A stretch of DNA of 37,074 bases from JBDTNQ01 sp039933635 (lineage in GTDB: Bacteria; Acidobacteriota; Vicinamibacteria; Vicinamibacterales; SCN-69-37): contig JBDTNQ010000032.1 of assembly GCA_039933635.1 (NCBI GenBank), positions 1 to 37,074 of the forward strand, in the 5' to 3' direction. The notes under the pieces are model-generated. The model saw nothing but the letters and a program-made list of their open reading frames with translations. It did not search any database and had not been told where the DNA came from. The position numbers were made by a program, and so were the translations under genes. Of the stretch, positions 1 to 7,613 are shown in pieces (within the stretch, counting starts at the first letter, position 1; every line of letters starts with the position of its first letter).

Positions 1-433
1 CGAGCAACGACGCGGTGACCTTTTCCATGATCTGCGCCGCGCGGTCCGTCGCCTCTTCCGGCCACTCGCGGCTCTGGAGATAGAGCGCGGCGGGCACGTA
101 GAGCGGGGTGATCAGGACGGGAAGAACGACGGGATAAAGCGAAACGGCGCGGCCGTTCCGGCCTGTCTGAATCCAATAGGAGCCGGCCGCCGGCTGGCCC
201 TGTCGCACGAGCGGCAGGATCGGATCGAGCGACAGGCTGCCGTAACGCAGGATGCCGAACGGCAAGTAGCGCGCGGGATAGGTATCGCCGGCGCTGATCG
301 ATCGGAAGTTCGCGTTGTAGACGATGAAACAAACGAGGCCAATGAGCACACTCGTGCGGAGAGTACGGCCACGCGTCTTGCGATCGGAGGTCGAGTGGCG
401 GCCGTACCACGCCCAGCCACCGCGCCTCACCAC
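1..433 (-). CDS. Integral membrane protein, N-terminal part (glycosyltransferase-like), runs off left edge
   Basis: The reading frame is open from a GTG at 433 (or 430) to the left edge, so 144 residues are visible and the C-terminus is missing. Residues 28-40 and 101-119 are strongly hydrophobic, and between them lies a segment with SAGDTYPARYLPFGILRYG. This arrangement (first helix, acidic loop with GDT.PARYLP, second helix) is what I associate with GT-C/GT39-like polyprenyl-phosphate-dependent glycosyltransferases and related uncharacterised membrane proteins; that assignment is from memory and tentative. The GTG start overlaps the TGA stop (427-429) of the kinase remnant upstream, in a GTGGTGA context, which suggests translational coupling and is my reason for choosing this start. 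The GT2 enzyme on the other strand at 1222 also acts on lipid-linked sugars, which fits a glycan locus. Confidence 0.6.
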   Translation of the reverse strand, partial: MVRRGGWAWYGRHSTSDRKTRGRTLRTSVLIGLVCFIVYNANFRSISAGDTYPARYLPFGILRYGSLSLDPILPLVRQGQPAAGSYWIQTGRNGRAVSLYPVVLPVLITPLYVPAALYLQSREWPEEATDRAAQIMEKVTASLL

Positions 434-744
434 GCCCGCCCGGGCCAGATGCGCTCCAGATACGCGCCGAGCGCGGCCCGAAACTCCGTCACGGAGCGAT
501 AGCGATCGTCCGGTACCGGAGCGAGTGCGGTCAGCAGCACCTGCTTCAGCTCGGTGTCGAGGTCGGTATCGGGCTCGACGCGCGTGCGCACATCGTTATC
601 GTCCGTCCAGCGTGAGCCGGCGAGCAGGCCGTAGAGCACGGCGGCATGATGGCCGCTGCGCGCCGGTACAAGCCGCTGAACGTGCTTGTGGCGGTCGAAG
701 GGGGGCGCCGATGCATCGAACCCGATGTGTGACGTACGCGACAT
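427..744 (-). pseudogene. Remnant of a serine/threonine protein kinase (C-terminal lobe only)
   Basis: The frame encodes 105 residues. The second half looks like the end of a bacterial Hanks-type kinase: a helix with AVLYGLLAGSRW (residues 35-46, like the 'GVLLYELLTG' helix), then LDTELKQVLLTALAPVPDDRYRSV (62-85), matching the usual 'L..VI.KAL...P..RY.S..EF' end of the domain, then RAALGAYLERIWPG. The N-lobe, the P-loop and the HRD and DFG motifs are absent, and the first 30 residues do not look like a kinase. No missing part appears in the other minus-strand frames up to 960. I therefore call it a truncated remnant. Its ATG at 744 has no visible Shine-Dalgarno, so even the start is doubtful. 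It could still be translated and couple expression of the membrane protein that overlaps its stop. Confidence 0.55.
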
Positions 745-1221
745 ACGGTTGCGAACAGGGGTGAGGGGACAACGCTGGCCGCTGGTTGATCCACGCCGGA
801 TCCCGTTGAGATCTCCGTCGACAGAGGCAGATTAGCGGGCGCTCAACGGCGACGCAACCCGGCCCGTCGGTTCAGCCCGCAGCCGACACGTCCGGGCCCG
901 TGTTCCAGCCCGCCGGGACACACCTGGACCGTCAGGGCACTGTGGCCCGAGCACGAACCCGGCCACGATGCCGGACCGCCAGGCGGCGCGGGCGCCGAGC
1001 ACGCCGTAGTAGAGGATCAGATTGACCCGCGGCCGCGGCACGAGCGCCGCCAGCCGCGCCAGGAAGGTCACCGGATCAAACCGCACCGCCGTCGTGCCAT
1101 CGCGCCAGGGCGCCTTCAACCATCCTGCACACCATTGCGCACCCGGCCATGGCGGCCGCTCCCGGACGGCTGAAACGCGGGTATCCTGACCATTCACGGA
1201 TCCCCGGAGGGCTCCGCAGTT
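745..1221. other. 477-base stretch without an intact gene
   Basis: It lies between the kinase remnant and the GT2 gene. It contains a degraded IS91-type transposase fragment on the minus strand (961-1122, listed separately). The long minus-strand open frame from 832 to 1824 is mostly antisense to the GT2 gene and is not taken as a gene. The last 20 bases carry GGAGGG, the probable ribosome binding site of the GT2 gene. I see no tRNA and no clear promoter here. Confidence 0.6.
961..1122 (-). pseudogene. Fragment of an IS91-family (Y2) transposase
   Basis: The minus frame reads WLKAPWRDGTTAVRFDP followed by FLARLAALVPRPRVNLILYY and GVLGARAAWR. This is the characteristic middle region of IS91-like transposases, whose usual form is 'KRPWRDGTTH..F.PLEFL.RLAALVPRPR.NL..YHGVLAP.A.WR' (from memory of the family). 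Only about 54 residues are recognisable. The upstream catalytic part with the HUH and tyrosine motifs is missing, and after residue R the frame drifts into unrelated sequence. It is therefore a decayed fragment of a mobile element beside glycan genes and the truncated kinase, marking a site of past rearrangement. No IS ends are visible. Confidence 0.75.
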
Positions 1222-2166
1222 ATGGCCCGCTCCCTGAGCTTCGTGATACCGCTCTATCACAGTGCCGAGACCATCACCGACGTCGTGCGCGACATCCAGG
1301 GCCTCGCGGTTGAGGGCGGTCACGAGATCATCTTGGTCAACGATGGCAGTGCCGATCGCACGCGCGACGTGTGCCTCGATCTGATCCGGCGCGCACCCGC
1401 CGAGGCGCCGCTCGTGCCGATCGTGCTCATCGAGCATGCCCGCAATTTCGGCGAACACAACGCCGTGCTTACCGGCTGGCGCCACGCCTCCGGCGATCAC
1501 ATCGTCAACCTGGATGACGACGGCCAGAATCCGCCGCGAGAGGCCGTGCGGCTGTGGCAGGAAGCCAAGGCCCGTGACCTCGACGTCGTCTTCGGCCACT
1601 ACTCGGAGAAGAAGCACTCGGCGTGGCGGAACTTCGGCAGTTGGTTCACCAACAAGATGACGGACTGGGCCGTGGACAAGCCGCACGGGTTCTACCTGTC
1701 CAGCTTCCGCTGCGTCACGAAGTTCGTCGCGAAACAGGTCGCCGAGTACGCGGGACCGCATCCGTACATCGACGGCTTGCTCCTGCAGGTCACGCAACGC
1801 ATCGGGTCGATCGAAGTTCAGCACGAGGCCCGGAAGGCCGGCCGCAGCACCTATACGCTGAACCGGCTCCTGCGCCTCTGGCTGAGCGCGTGGGTGAACT
1901 TCTCGCTGCTGCCGCTGCGCGTGGCCACGATCTTTGGGTTGGTGCTGGCGATGCTGGGGTTGGTCGGGTTCGCGAGGGTCGTCTACCTCTACTACACGAA
2001 CACCGGACCGTCACCGGGCTGGGGATCGCTGATGACCGCGCTGCTCGTCTTTTCGGGGATGCAGCTGATTCTGCTCGGTTTGATCGGCGAGTACGTGGGG
2101 CGGATGTTCCTGGCCATCAATCAGCGCCCGCAGTCGATCATTCGCTCCGTCGTTCGCAGCGAATAG
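1222..2166 (+). CDS. Glycosyltransferase family 2, polyprenyl-phosphate type (ArnC/GtrB/DPM1-like)
   Basis: The 314-residue protein has a cytoplasmic GT-A domain at about 5-225 and two C-terminal membrane helices (about 232-256 and 268-290). Visible motifs are VNDGS (39-43), which binds the nucleotide, and LDDDGQNP (97-104), which carries the metal-binding acidic residues. AGRSTYTLNRL (206 on) resembles the 'G.SKY...KL' motif of this subfamily, and GEYVGR (289-294) closes the second helix as in GtrB/ArnC relatives. Such enzymes move a sugar from a nucleotide donor to undecaprenyl phosphate at the inner membrane face; the particular sugar cannot be read from sequence. GGAGGG lies about 10 bases before the ATG. 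It converges with the DUF948-like gene, whose stop is 17 bases away. No partner flippase is in the window. Confidence 0.9.
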   Translation: MARSLSFVIPLYHSAETITDVVRDIQGLAVEGGHEIILVNDGSADRTRDVCLDLIRRAPAEAPLVPIVLIEHARNFGEHNAVLTGWRHASGDHIVNLDDDGQNPPREAVRLWQEAKARDLDVVFGHYSEKKHSAWRNFGSWFTNKMTDWAVDKPHGFYLSSFRCVTKFVAKQVAEYAGPHPYIDGLLLQVTQRIGSIEVQHEARKAGRSTYTLNRLLRLWLSAWVNFSLLPLRVATIFGLVLAMLGLVGFARVVYLYYTNTGPSPGWGSLMTALLVFSGMQLILLGLIGEYVGRMFLAINQRPQSIIRSVVRSE

Positions 2167-2183
2167 GCGCTGCGCGGTCCCGG

Positions 2184-2618
2184 CTACCCCACGAACCACG
2201 CGTCGTCTTCGTCGTGATCCTGCGGCGTCGGACGGGCGGTCTTGCGGCTCTGCCACTGGCGGATGGCCCCCATCACCGCGCGCACGGCGGACATCGCCAC
2301 GGCCCCTTGCCGGACCGGTCCGGACATGAGGGACTGCACGATGCCGAGGGTGTCATCGATCCGGCTCGTGGCCGTGGCCATGAACTCGTCAATCCGTTCG
2401 ACCTGCTGGCGCGCCATGGACGTCGCACGACCGGCATCGTCGGCAATCTGATTGACCTTGTCCATCAGCGGCCGGATCTCGCGGCGGACGTCGTCAATCG
2501 CGGCGCCAAGCTTCTGTGCGACGCGGATGCCGGCGATGATCAGCCCGACCTGGATCAATGCCATGACCGCCAGCGACACGGCCATGATCCCCAGGAAGAC
2601 AGTCGCCGAATCGCTCAC
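2184..2618 (-). CDS. Membrane-anchored coiled-coil protein, DUF948-like
   Basis: 144 residues. One hydrophobic segment (about 7-31) is followed by a long helical, heptad-like region (about 32-105: repeated I/L/M/V with D, E, R, Q) and a polar tail with acidic residues (PQDHDEDDA). This is the build of DUF948 proteins: an N-terminal anchor with a cytoplasmic or periplasmic coiled coil. No enzymatic motif is visible. The ATG overlaps the stop of the YtxH-like gene by four bases (ATGA), so it is the last member of the uvrB-mla operon. Position next to MlaD and the YtxH protein suggests an envelope-associated role, but that is inference only. Confidence 0.75.
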   Translation of the reverse strand: MSDSATVFLGIMAVSLAVMALIQVGLIIAGIRVAQKLGAAIDDVRREIRPLMDKVNQIADDAGRATSMARQQVERIDEFMATATSRIDDTLGIVQSLMSGPVRQGAVAMSAVRAVMGAIRQWQSRKTARPTPQDHDEDDAWFVG

Positions 2619-2884
2619 GAATTCTCCTTCCGCGCCTGATCGAAGGCCTCGCGGCCGCGGTCGACCGCCGACGCCAGATTGTCGCGCTGTCGGTTGACGA
2701 AGTCGCGGCCCTCGCGCGCAAACGTCTCGGCGCGCTCGCGTCCTTCTCGCGCCTTGTCCCCGAGCTTGCGGCGGGTCTCCTCGCCCGACGCCGGCGCGAA
2801 GAGCAACGCCACCGCCGCACCCGTCGCCGCGCCCAGCAGGAACGCCACGAACACACTGCCCGCCGATGATCCGTTGTTCGCCAT
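2615..2884 (-). CDS. YtxH domain-containing small membrane protein
   Basis: 89 residues. A glycine/alanine-rich hydrophobic segment (about 9-30) runs into the typical YtxH signature LLFAPASGEETRRKL (about 27-41), followed by a highly charged amphipathic helix. YtxH-like (GvpT/YtxH superfamily) proteins are small, often stress-linked membrane proteins whose biochemical function is unknown. The gene starts 9 bases after the mlaD stop and overlaps the following DUF948-like gene by ATGA, so the two are probably translated together. The pair may be accessory to lipid transport or simply ride in the operon; the sequence does not decide. Confidence 0.85.
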   Translation of the reverse strand: MANNGSSAGSVFVAFLLGAATGAAVALLFAPASGEETRRKLGDKAREGRERAETFAREGRDFVNRQRDNLASAVDRGREAFDQARKENS

Positions 2885-2893
2885 ATGCCCTCT

Positions 2894-3931
2894 TCAGAAG
2901 ATGCTGACGCGCACTTGCAGGTACTTTCGAGGGTCCTTCCGAATCGCCTCGAGGAGCGCCCGCAACTCGACGACTGTCCCGTTCATGTTCTCATAAAGCT
3001 GTTGATCGTGAAGGAGCTTGCCTGCCGTGCCACGGCCGCCTTCGAGTCCCGCCACCACCTGATCGACTCGCCCCACCATGCCGTTGAGGCGATCGTAGAG
3101 TTGCTGGTCGGTGAGGAGCTTGCCCACGGTGCCCTCGCCCTTCGACAGACGTCCCGTAATCTGATCGGTGTTCGCGAGTGTGCTGGACAGCGATCGGCCA
3201 GTCGCCTCGTCATTCACCAGCCGCCCGAGCGTCCCCTGCCCGCTGTTGATGCGGGCGGTCATCGTCTTGAGATTCTCGAGAGACGCCTTCAGCGCGTCGT
3301 ACGCCGCGGGGTCCTTGACCAGCGCGCCCAAGGTCCCGCGGCCTGCTTCGAGAGACTTCGTCACGTTCGCCGCGGACGCCACGAAGGCCTGCATCTCGTT
3401 GTAGAGCGCGTCATCGGCGACGATCTTTCCGATCGTGCCCCGCCCGGCCCGTACGTCAGTGATCAGCTTGCTCAGCTGATCGACGCCTTCGGAGGCCTGT
3501 GCGGTCAAGTCGGCGAACCCCTTCGCCTTGGTGGTCTTGACGTAGTCGTCCGGATTGAGCGGCGTCCCTCCCGGCCCGGTGCGAATGTCGACGATCGGTT
3601 CGCCCAGAAGACTCAGTGAGCCAATCTCGGCCGTCGATTCCGTCGTGATGAGCGGCTTGACGTCATTCAGCACCTCGAATTTCACATCGATGGACGGTCC
3701 CGAGAAATCCACGGACTTGACCGCGCCGATTTCCTTGCCGCTGAGGCGCACGACAGCGCCCGCTTTCAGCCCCTGCACGTTGTCGAATCGGGCCTTGAGT
3801 GGATACCGCTGCCAGAAGTAGCCTCCCTCGCCGCCGACCGCGACGATGGCGACAATCAGCAAAGCGAGAGCCACGATGCCGGCGATGCCGACCTTCAGTT
3901 CCGACCAGGCGAGTGAACGTGTACGGGGCAT
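2894..3931 (-). CDS. mlaD: MlaD/MCE-family substrate-binding subunit of a phospholipid ABC transporter
   Basis: 345 residues. One N-terminal membrane anchor (about 12-33) is followed by the MCE domain (about 42-120: YPLKARFDNVQGLKAGAVVRLSG...). The C-terminal half holds five repeats built on G-x-G-T-x-G-x-L/I...D...Y/L, with the T at residues 166, 200, 234, 268 and 302, so the period is exactly 34 residues with no insertions. MCE domains form hexameric rings carrying lipids across the periplasm between inner and outer membrane (known for MlaD); the repeats probably extend the ring as a helical tube, which is inference. It follows mlaF by 22 bases. MlaB, MlaC and MlaA are not in the window, so the full pathway must be completed elsewhere or work without the periplasmic shuttle. 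Confidence 0.93.
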   Translation of the reverse strand: MPRTRSLAWSELKVGIAGIVALALLIVAIVAVGGEGGYFWQRYPLKARFDNVQGLKAGAVVRLSGKEIGAVKSVDFSGPSIDVKFEVLNDVKPLITTESTAEIGSLSLLGEPIVDIRTGPGGTPLNPDDYVKTTKAKGFADLTAQASEGVDQLSKLITDVRAGRGTIGKIVADDALYNEMQAFVASAANVTKSLEAGRGTLGALVKDPAAYDALKASLENLKTMTARINSGQGTLGRLVNDEATGRSLSSTLANTDQITGRLSKGEGTVGKLLTDQQLYDRLNGMVGRVDQVVAGLEGGRGTAGKLLHDQQLYENMNGTVVELRALLEAIRKDPRKYLQVRVSIF

Positions 3932-3953
3932 ATTCGGGCTACAGGACTCAGAC

Positions 3954-4799
3954 TCAACTCAGAAATGACTGCAAATACGGGTCCGTCGAGGTCCGCAGTT
4001 CGCTGGCGCTGCCAGTGAAGGCCACGCGCCCGTCACGGAGCATGAGGAACTCGGTATTGGCTTCCCGCTCGGCCGGAGTGGGCACAAAAGTCAACTCCTG
4101 CCCCTTCATCGTGGCCTGCTGCGTGGCCGCATAGAACGCGTCCCGCAACTGGTGGGTCACGAGTATCGCACTCACGGATTCCAGATCCCGCAACTTGATG
4201 ATTTCCTCGTCGACGGTCAGCGCGGTAATGGGATCCAAGCCGGTCGTCGGCTCGTCGTACAGGAGAATGCGGGGACGGTACGCGAGCGCCCGGGCAATGG
4301 CCACGCGTCGCCGTTGGCCGCCGGACAACTCGGAGGGCATGCGATCGGCGTACTCGGCCAGGCCGACGAATCCGAGTACTTCGCGCACGCGGGCATCCAC
4401 CTGCTCCAGCGGCTGATCCGTTTCTTCGTACAGCTTGAAGCCGACGTTCTCGCCGACGGTCAGCGAGTCGAACAGGGCACCTTCCTGAAACACCATTCCG
4501 AGCTGCGAGCGCACCGCCATCAGCTCCGTCTCCTGCATCGAATCGATACGCTGCCCACCGACGAGGATCTTCCCGGCGTCGGGCTTCAGCAGGCCAAGGA
4601 TCAGCCGCAGAATCGTCGACTTGCCCGATCCGCTTGCACCGAGAATCACCTTCAGCCGGCCCGGCAGCAGCGTGAAGCTGATGCCATCGAGAATCACCTT
4701 GTCATCGAACGCCAGCGTGACGTCTTCGAACGCGATGACGGGCGCGTTCGGCTCGGCCGCGGCGGTATCTCGGACGTTGGCAGCGACGGCGGTGTCCAT
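3954..4799 (-). CDS. mlaF: MlaF-type ABC transporter ATP-binding protein
   Basis: 281 residues with all ABC ATPase motifs: Walker A GASGSGKST (54-62), Q-loop around Q105 (VFQEGALFDSLTV), signature LSGGQ (158-162), Walker B ILLYDEP (178-184) and the H-loop TH (215-216). The FQ.GALFDSLTV.ENV stretch is characteristic of the MlaF/Ttg2A group. After the H-loop there are about 20 extra residues (about 227-250) before the usual DGRVAF..G end, longer than in E. coli MlaF. The protein would power the MlaE permease from the cytoplasm. It starts 5 bases after the mlaE stop. About 20 alanine-rich residues precede the conserved core, so a later start is possible, but no better initiation codon is evident. 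Confidence 0.95.
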   Translation of the reverse strand: MDTAVAANVRDTAAAEPNAPVIAFEDVTLAFDDKVILDGISFTLLPGRLKVILGASGSGKSTILRLILGLLKPDAGKILVGGQRIDSMQETELMAVRSQLGMVFQEGALFDSLTVGENVGFKLYEETDQPLEQVDARVREVLGFVGLAEYADRMPSELSGGQRRRVAIARALAYRPRILLYDEPTTGLDPITALTVDEEIIKLRDLESVSAILVTHQLRDAFYAATQQATMKGQELTFVPTPAEREANTEFLMLRDGRVAFTGSASELRTSTDPYLQSFLS

Positions 4800-4804
4800 G
4801 TCCC

Positions 4805-5575
4805 TCAGTACATCAACACGATCAGGAGCTTCGTCAAGAGGAAGTCCACGATCAGCACGGCGACCGATGCGGCGACCACCGCGTTGGTCGTCGCGCGCCC
4901 GACGCCCTGTGTGCCGCCGCGCGTGCGAAGGCCCACGTGGCAGCCGATCGTCACGAGCGCGAAGCCGAGGACCACCGGTTTGATCAAGCCCATCCAGAGG
5001 TCATTGAGGTACAGCCCTTCGGACACGTTGCTCCAGTAGATGCTGCCCGCGACCTTGAGCTGCGTGACGGAAATCACCATGCCGCCGATCATGCCGACGC
5101 CGTCACTGATGATGGTGAGAATCGGCACCATGATGGTGCCCGCCACCACGCGGGGCACGACGAGCTTGCGGATGGGATCGGTGCCCAGGGCGCGCAGGGC
5201 CGCAATCTGATCCGTGACAACCATTGACCCCAGTTCGGCCGCGATGCCGGAGCCGACGCGGCCGGTGACCATCAGGGCCGTCAACACGGGGCCGAGTTCC
5301 TTGACCATCGACGCACTGACCAGCCGACCGACCACCGACCGGGCGCCGAACTGGTCCAGGGTCAGGCCCGACTGCAGCGCCAGCACCATTCCGGTGAACA
5401 ACCCCGTCAGCAGCACAACGGTCAGCGACCCGATGCCGATGGCATCCAGCTGCTCGATGATGTCGCGCGTGTAGATGGGCCGACTCACGAGCCCACGCCC
5501 CACCTGCCCAATCAGGAGCAGGTATTCCTGCACCTCGTGCGCGGAGCCCTTCACCCAGGCGGACAGCCGGCTCAC
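4805..5575 (-). CDS. mlaE: MlaE-type ABC transporter permease
   Basis: 256 residues, the usual size. The family signature ELGPVLTALMVTGRVGSG continues into IAAELGSM (93-118), and C-terminal hydrophobic segments follow (about 150-172, 196-214, 232-254). CHVGLRTRGGTQGVGRATT (212-230) is the other conserved MlaE block. MlaE dimers form the membrane channel for phospholipids beneath the MlaD ring. The GTG start at 5575 lies inside the uvrB stop (GTGA, four-base overlap), so mlaE translation is probably coupled to uvrB. This junction fixes the start and ties the lipid transporter to a DNA repair gene. Confidence 0.95.
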   Translation of the reverse strand: MSRLSAWVKGSAHEVQEYLLLIGQVGRGLVSRPIYTRDIIEQLDAIGIGSLTVVLLTGLFTGMVLALQSGLTLDQFGARSVVGRLVSASMVKELGPVLTALMVTGRVGSGIAAELGSMVVTDQIAALRALGTDPIRKLVVPRVVAGTIMVPILTIISDGVGMIGGMVISVTQLKVAGSIYWSNVSEGLYLNDLWMGLIKPVVLGFALVTIGCHVGLRTRGGTQGVGRATTNAVVAASVAVLIVDFLLTKLLIVLMY

Positions 5576-7587
5576 GCGGCGCCCCGGGAATCGTCCCCGA
5601 CGAGATCCGGATTGCGGAGTCGACGCAACCGATCGCGAATCGTCGCGGCGCGCTCGAACTCGAGGTTGGCCGCCGCGGCGCGCATGTCGAGCTCGAGCTT
5701 CCGGATCCCCGCGTCCAGCTCCGCGGGCGTCCGGTACTGATCACGCTCGTCTGGCGCCTTCGGCACGGTCAGGTAGTCCCGCTCGTACACACTCGAGAGC
5801 ACGTTGTCGATGTCCTTGATGATCGAGGCCGGCGTGATGCCATGTTCCTCGTTGTAGGCTTCCTGCACGCGCCGACGGCGGTCGGTCTCCTCGATGGCCT
5901 TGCGCATGGACTCGGTCATCACATCGGCATAGAGAATGGCGCGCCCGCGAACGTTGCGGGCCGCGCGTCCGATCGTCTGGATGAGCGCCCCCGCCGACCG
6001 CAAGAACCCCTCCTTGTCCGCGTCAAGCACGGCAACAAGGGACACTTCGGGCAGATCGAGACCTTCTCGTAGCAGATTGATACCCACCAGGACGTCAAAC
6101 GTTCCCAACCGGAGATCACGCAGAATCTGTACCCGCTCGAGCGTATCGATATCCGAGTGCAGGTAGCGCACGCGAACACCCAACTCCTGGTAGTACTGTG
6201 CCAGATCCTCCGCCATCCGCTTCGTCAAGGTTGTCACAAGCACCCGCTCCCGGCGCTCCACCACCGTCCGAATCTCGGCAAGGAGGTCGTCGACCTGCCC
6301 CTTGATGGGCCGGATGTCGATCGGCGGGTCCACCAGGCCCGTCGGCCGAATGATCTGTTCCACGATGACGCCCGCCGCCTGTTGCAGCTCGAACGGACCA
6401 GGCGTGGCGCTGACGTAGACCAGCTGTCCGACGCGCGCTTCCCACTCCGGAAAGTTCAACGGCCGGTTGTCCAACGCTGACGGCAGCCGAAAGCCGTACT
6501 CGACCAGCACGGTCTTGCGCGAGCGGTCGCCGCCGTACATCCCGCGAATCTGCGGCACCGTCTGGTGGCTTTCGTCGACGATGACGATGGTGTCGCCGGG
6601 CAGGTAATCCAGAAGCGTCGGCGGCGGCTCACCCGCCGTGCGCCCCGACAGGTGCCGCGAGTAATTCTCGATGCCGTGGCAGTACCCGATCTCCTTCATC
6701 ATCTCGAGGTCGAACATCGTCCGCTGGTGCAAACGCTCGGCCTCGGCCTTCCGGCCGGCCCCCTCGAGCTCGGCCAATCGCTCGCCCAGTTCCGTCTTGA
6801 TGGCCTCAATCGCGTACTTGGTCCGCGCGCGGGGCATGACGAAGTGCGACTTCGGATAGACGGTGATGCGATCATGCCGCCGGATCTCGCGCCCGGTCAG
6901 TGGATCGAACGACACGAGCTCGTCAATCTCGTCGCCGAAGAAGCCGATCCGCAGTCCCACATCCTCGTACGACGGATAGACCTCGACGATGTCACCGCGG
7001 ACACGGAAGGTGCCGCGGGAGAACTCGTGGTCGTTGCGCTCGTATTGAATCTCCACGAGCTTGCGCAACATCTCGTCGCGATCCATCTGGACGCCGCGCT
7101 CGAGGGCCACCACCAGGCTGTAGTACGCCTCGGGCGAGCCGAGGCCGTAGATGCAGGAGACGCTCGCGACGATGATGACGTCGCGCCGCTCGAAGAGGGA
7201 GCGGGTCGCCGAAAGGCGGAGCCGATCGATCTCCTCGTTGATGATCGCCTCCTTCTCGATGTACGAGTCACTCGCCGGCATGTAGGCTTCCGGCTGGTAG
7301 TAGTCGTAATAGCTGACGAAGAATTCGACGGCGTTGTGCGGAAAGAAGCGGCGGAACTCCTGGAACAGCTGCGCCGCCAGGGTCTTGTTGTGGACCATGA
7401 CGAGCGCGGGCCGATTCAGCCGCGCGATCACCTGCGCCATGGTGAAGGTCTTGCCCGAGCCCGTGACACCGAGCAGCACCTGCGCCTTGTCTCCGCGCGC
7501 CAGGCCCTCGGTGAGCTGATCAATCGCCCGAGGCTGATCGCCCCTCAGCTCGAAATCGGTCTCCAGGCGAAATGCGTCACCGGGCAT
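5572..7587 (-). CDS. uvrB: Excinuclease ABC subunit B
   Basis: 671 residues, full length for UvrB. Walker A is GVTGSGKTF (40-48). The beta-hairpin that clamps damaged DNA is seen in FFVSYYDYYQPEAYMP, the DEAD-type box reads IVIVDESHQ, and helicase motif VI reads QTIGRAARNVRGR. A C-terminal UVR domain (about 627-662, LELDMRAAAANLEFERAATI) contacts UvrC. UvrB verifies lesions handed over by UvrA in nucleotide excision repair. The ATG at 7587 is preceded by GAAGGG placed very close. The stop overlaps the mlaE GTG start, making uvrB the first gene of a six-gene run. The VWA gene upstream ends 26 bases before it on the same strand and may be cotranscribed. Confidence 0.98.
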   Translation of the reverse strand: MPGDAFRLETDFELRGDQPRAIDQLTEGLARGDKAQVLLGVTGSGKTFTMAQVIARLNRPALVMVHNKTLAAQLFQEFRRFFPHNAVEFFVSYYDYYQPEAYMPASDSYIEKEAIINEEIDRLRLSATRSLFERRDVIIVASVSCIYGLGSPEAYYSLVVALERGVQMDRDEMLRKLVEIQYERNDHEFSRGTFRVRGDIVEVYPSYEDVGLRIGFFGDEIDELVSFDPLTGREIRRHDRITVYPKSHFVMPRARTKYAIEAIKTELGERLAELEGAGRKAEAERLHQRTMFDLEMMKEIGYCHGIENYSRHLSGRTAGEPPPTLLDYLPGDTIVIVDESHQTVPQIRGMYGGDRSRKTVLVEYGFRLPSALDNRPLNFPEWEARVGQLVYVSATPGPFELQQAAGVIVEQIIRPTGLVDPPIDIRPIKGQVDDLLAEIRTVVERRERVLVTTLTKRMAEDLAQYYQELGVRVRYLHSDIDTLERVQILRDLRLGTFDVLVGINLLREGLDLPEVSLVAVLDADKEGFLRSAGALIQTIGRAARNVRGRAILYADVMTESMRKAIEETDRRRRVQEAYNEEHGITPASIIKDIDNVLSSVYERDYLTVPKAPDERDQYRTPAELDAGIRKLELDMRAAAANLEFERAATIRDRLRRLRNPDLVGDDSRGAA

Positions 7588-7613
7588 CCCTTCATTCTAT
7601 CGGGGGCCTCCCC

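Noticed and set aside
832..1824. 330-residue minus-strand frame
   Set aside because: Two thirds is antisense to the GT2 gene; only the IS91-like stretch at 961-1122 looks real.
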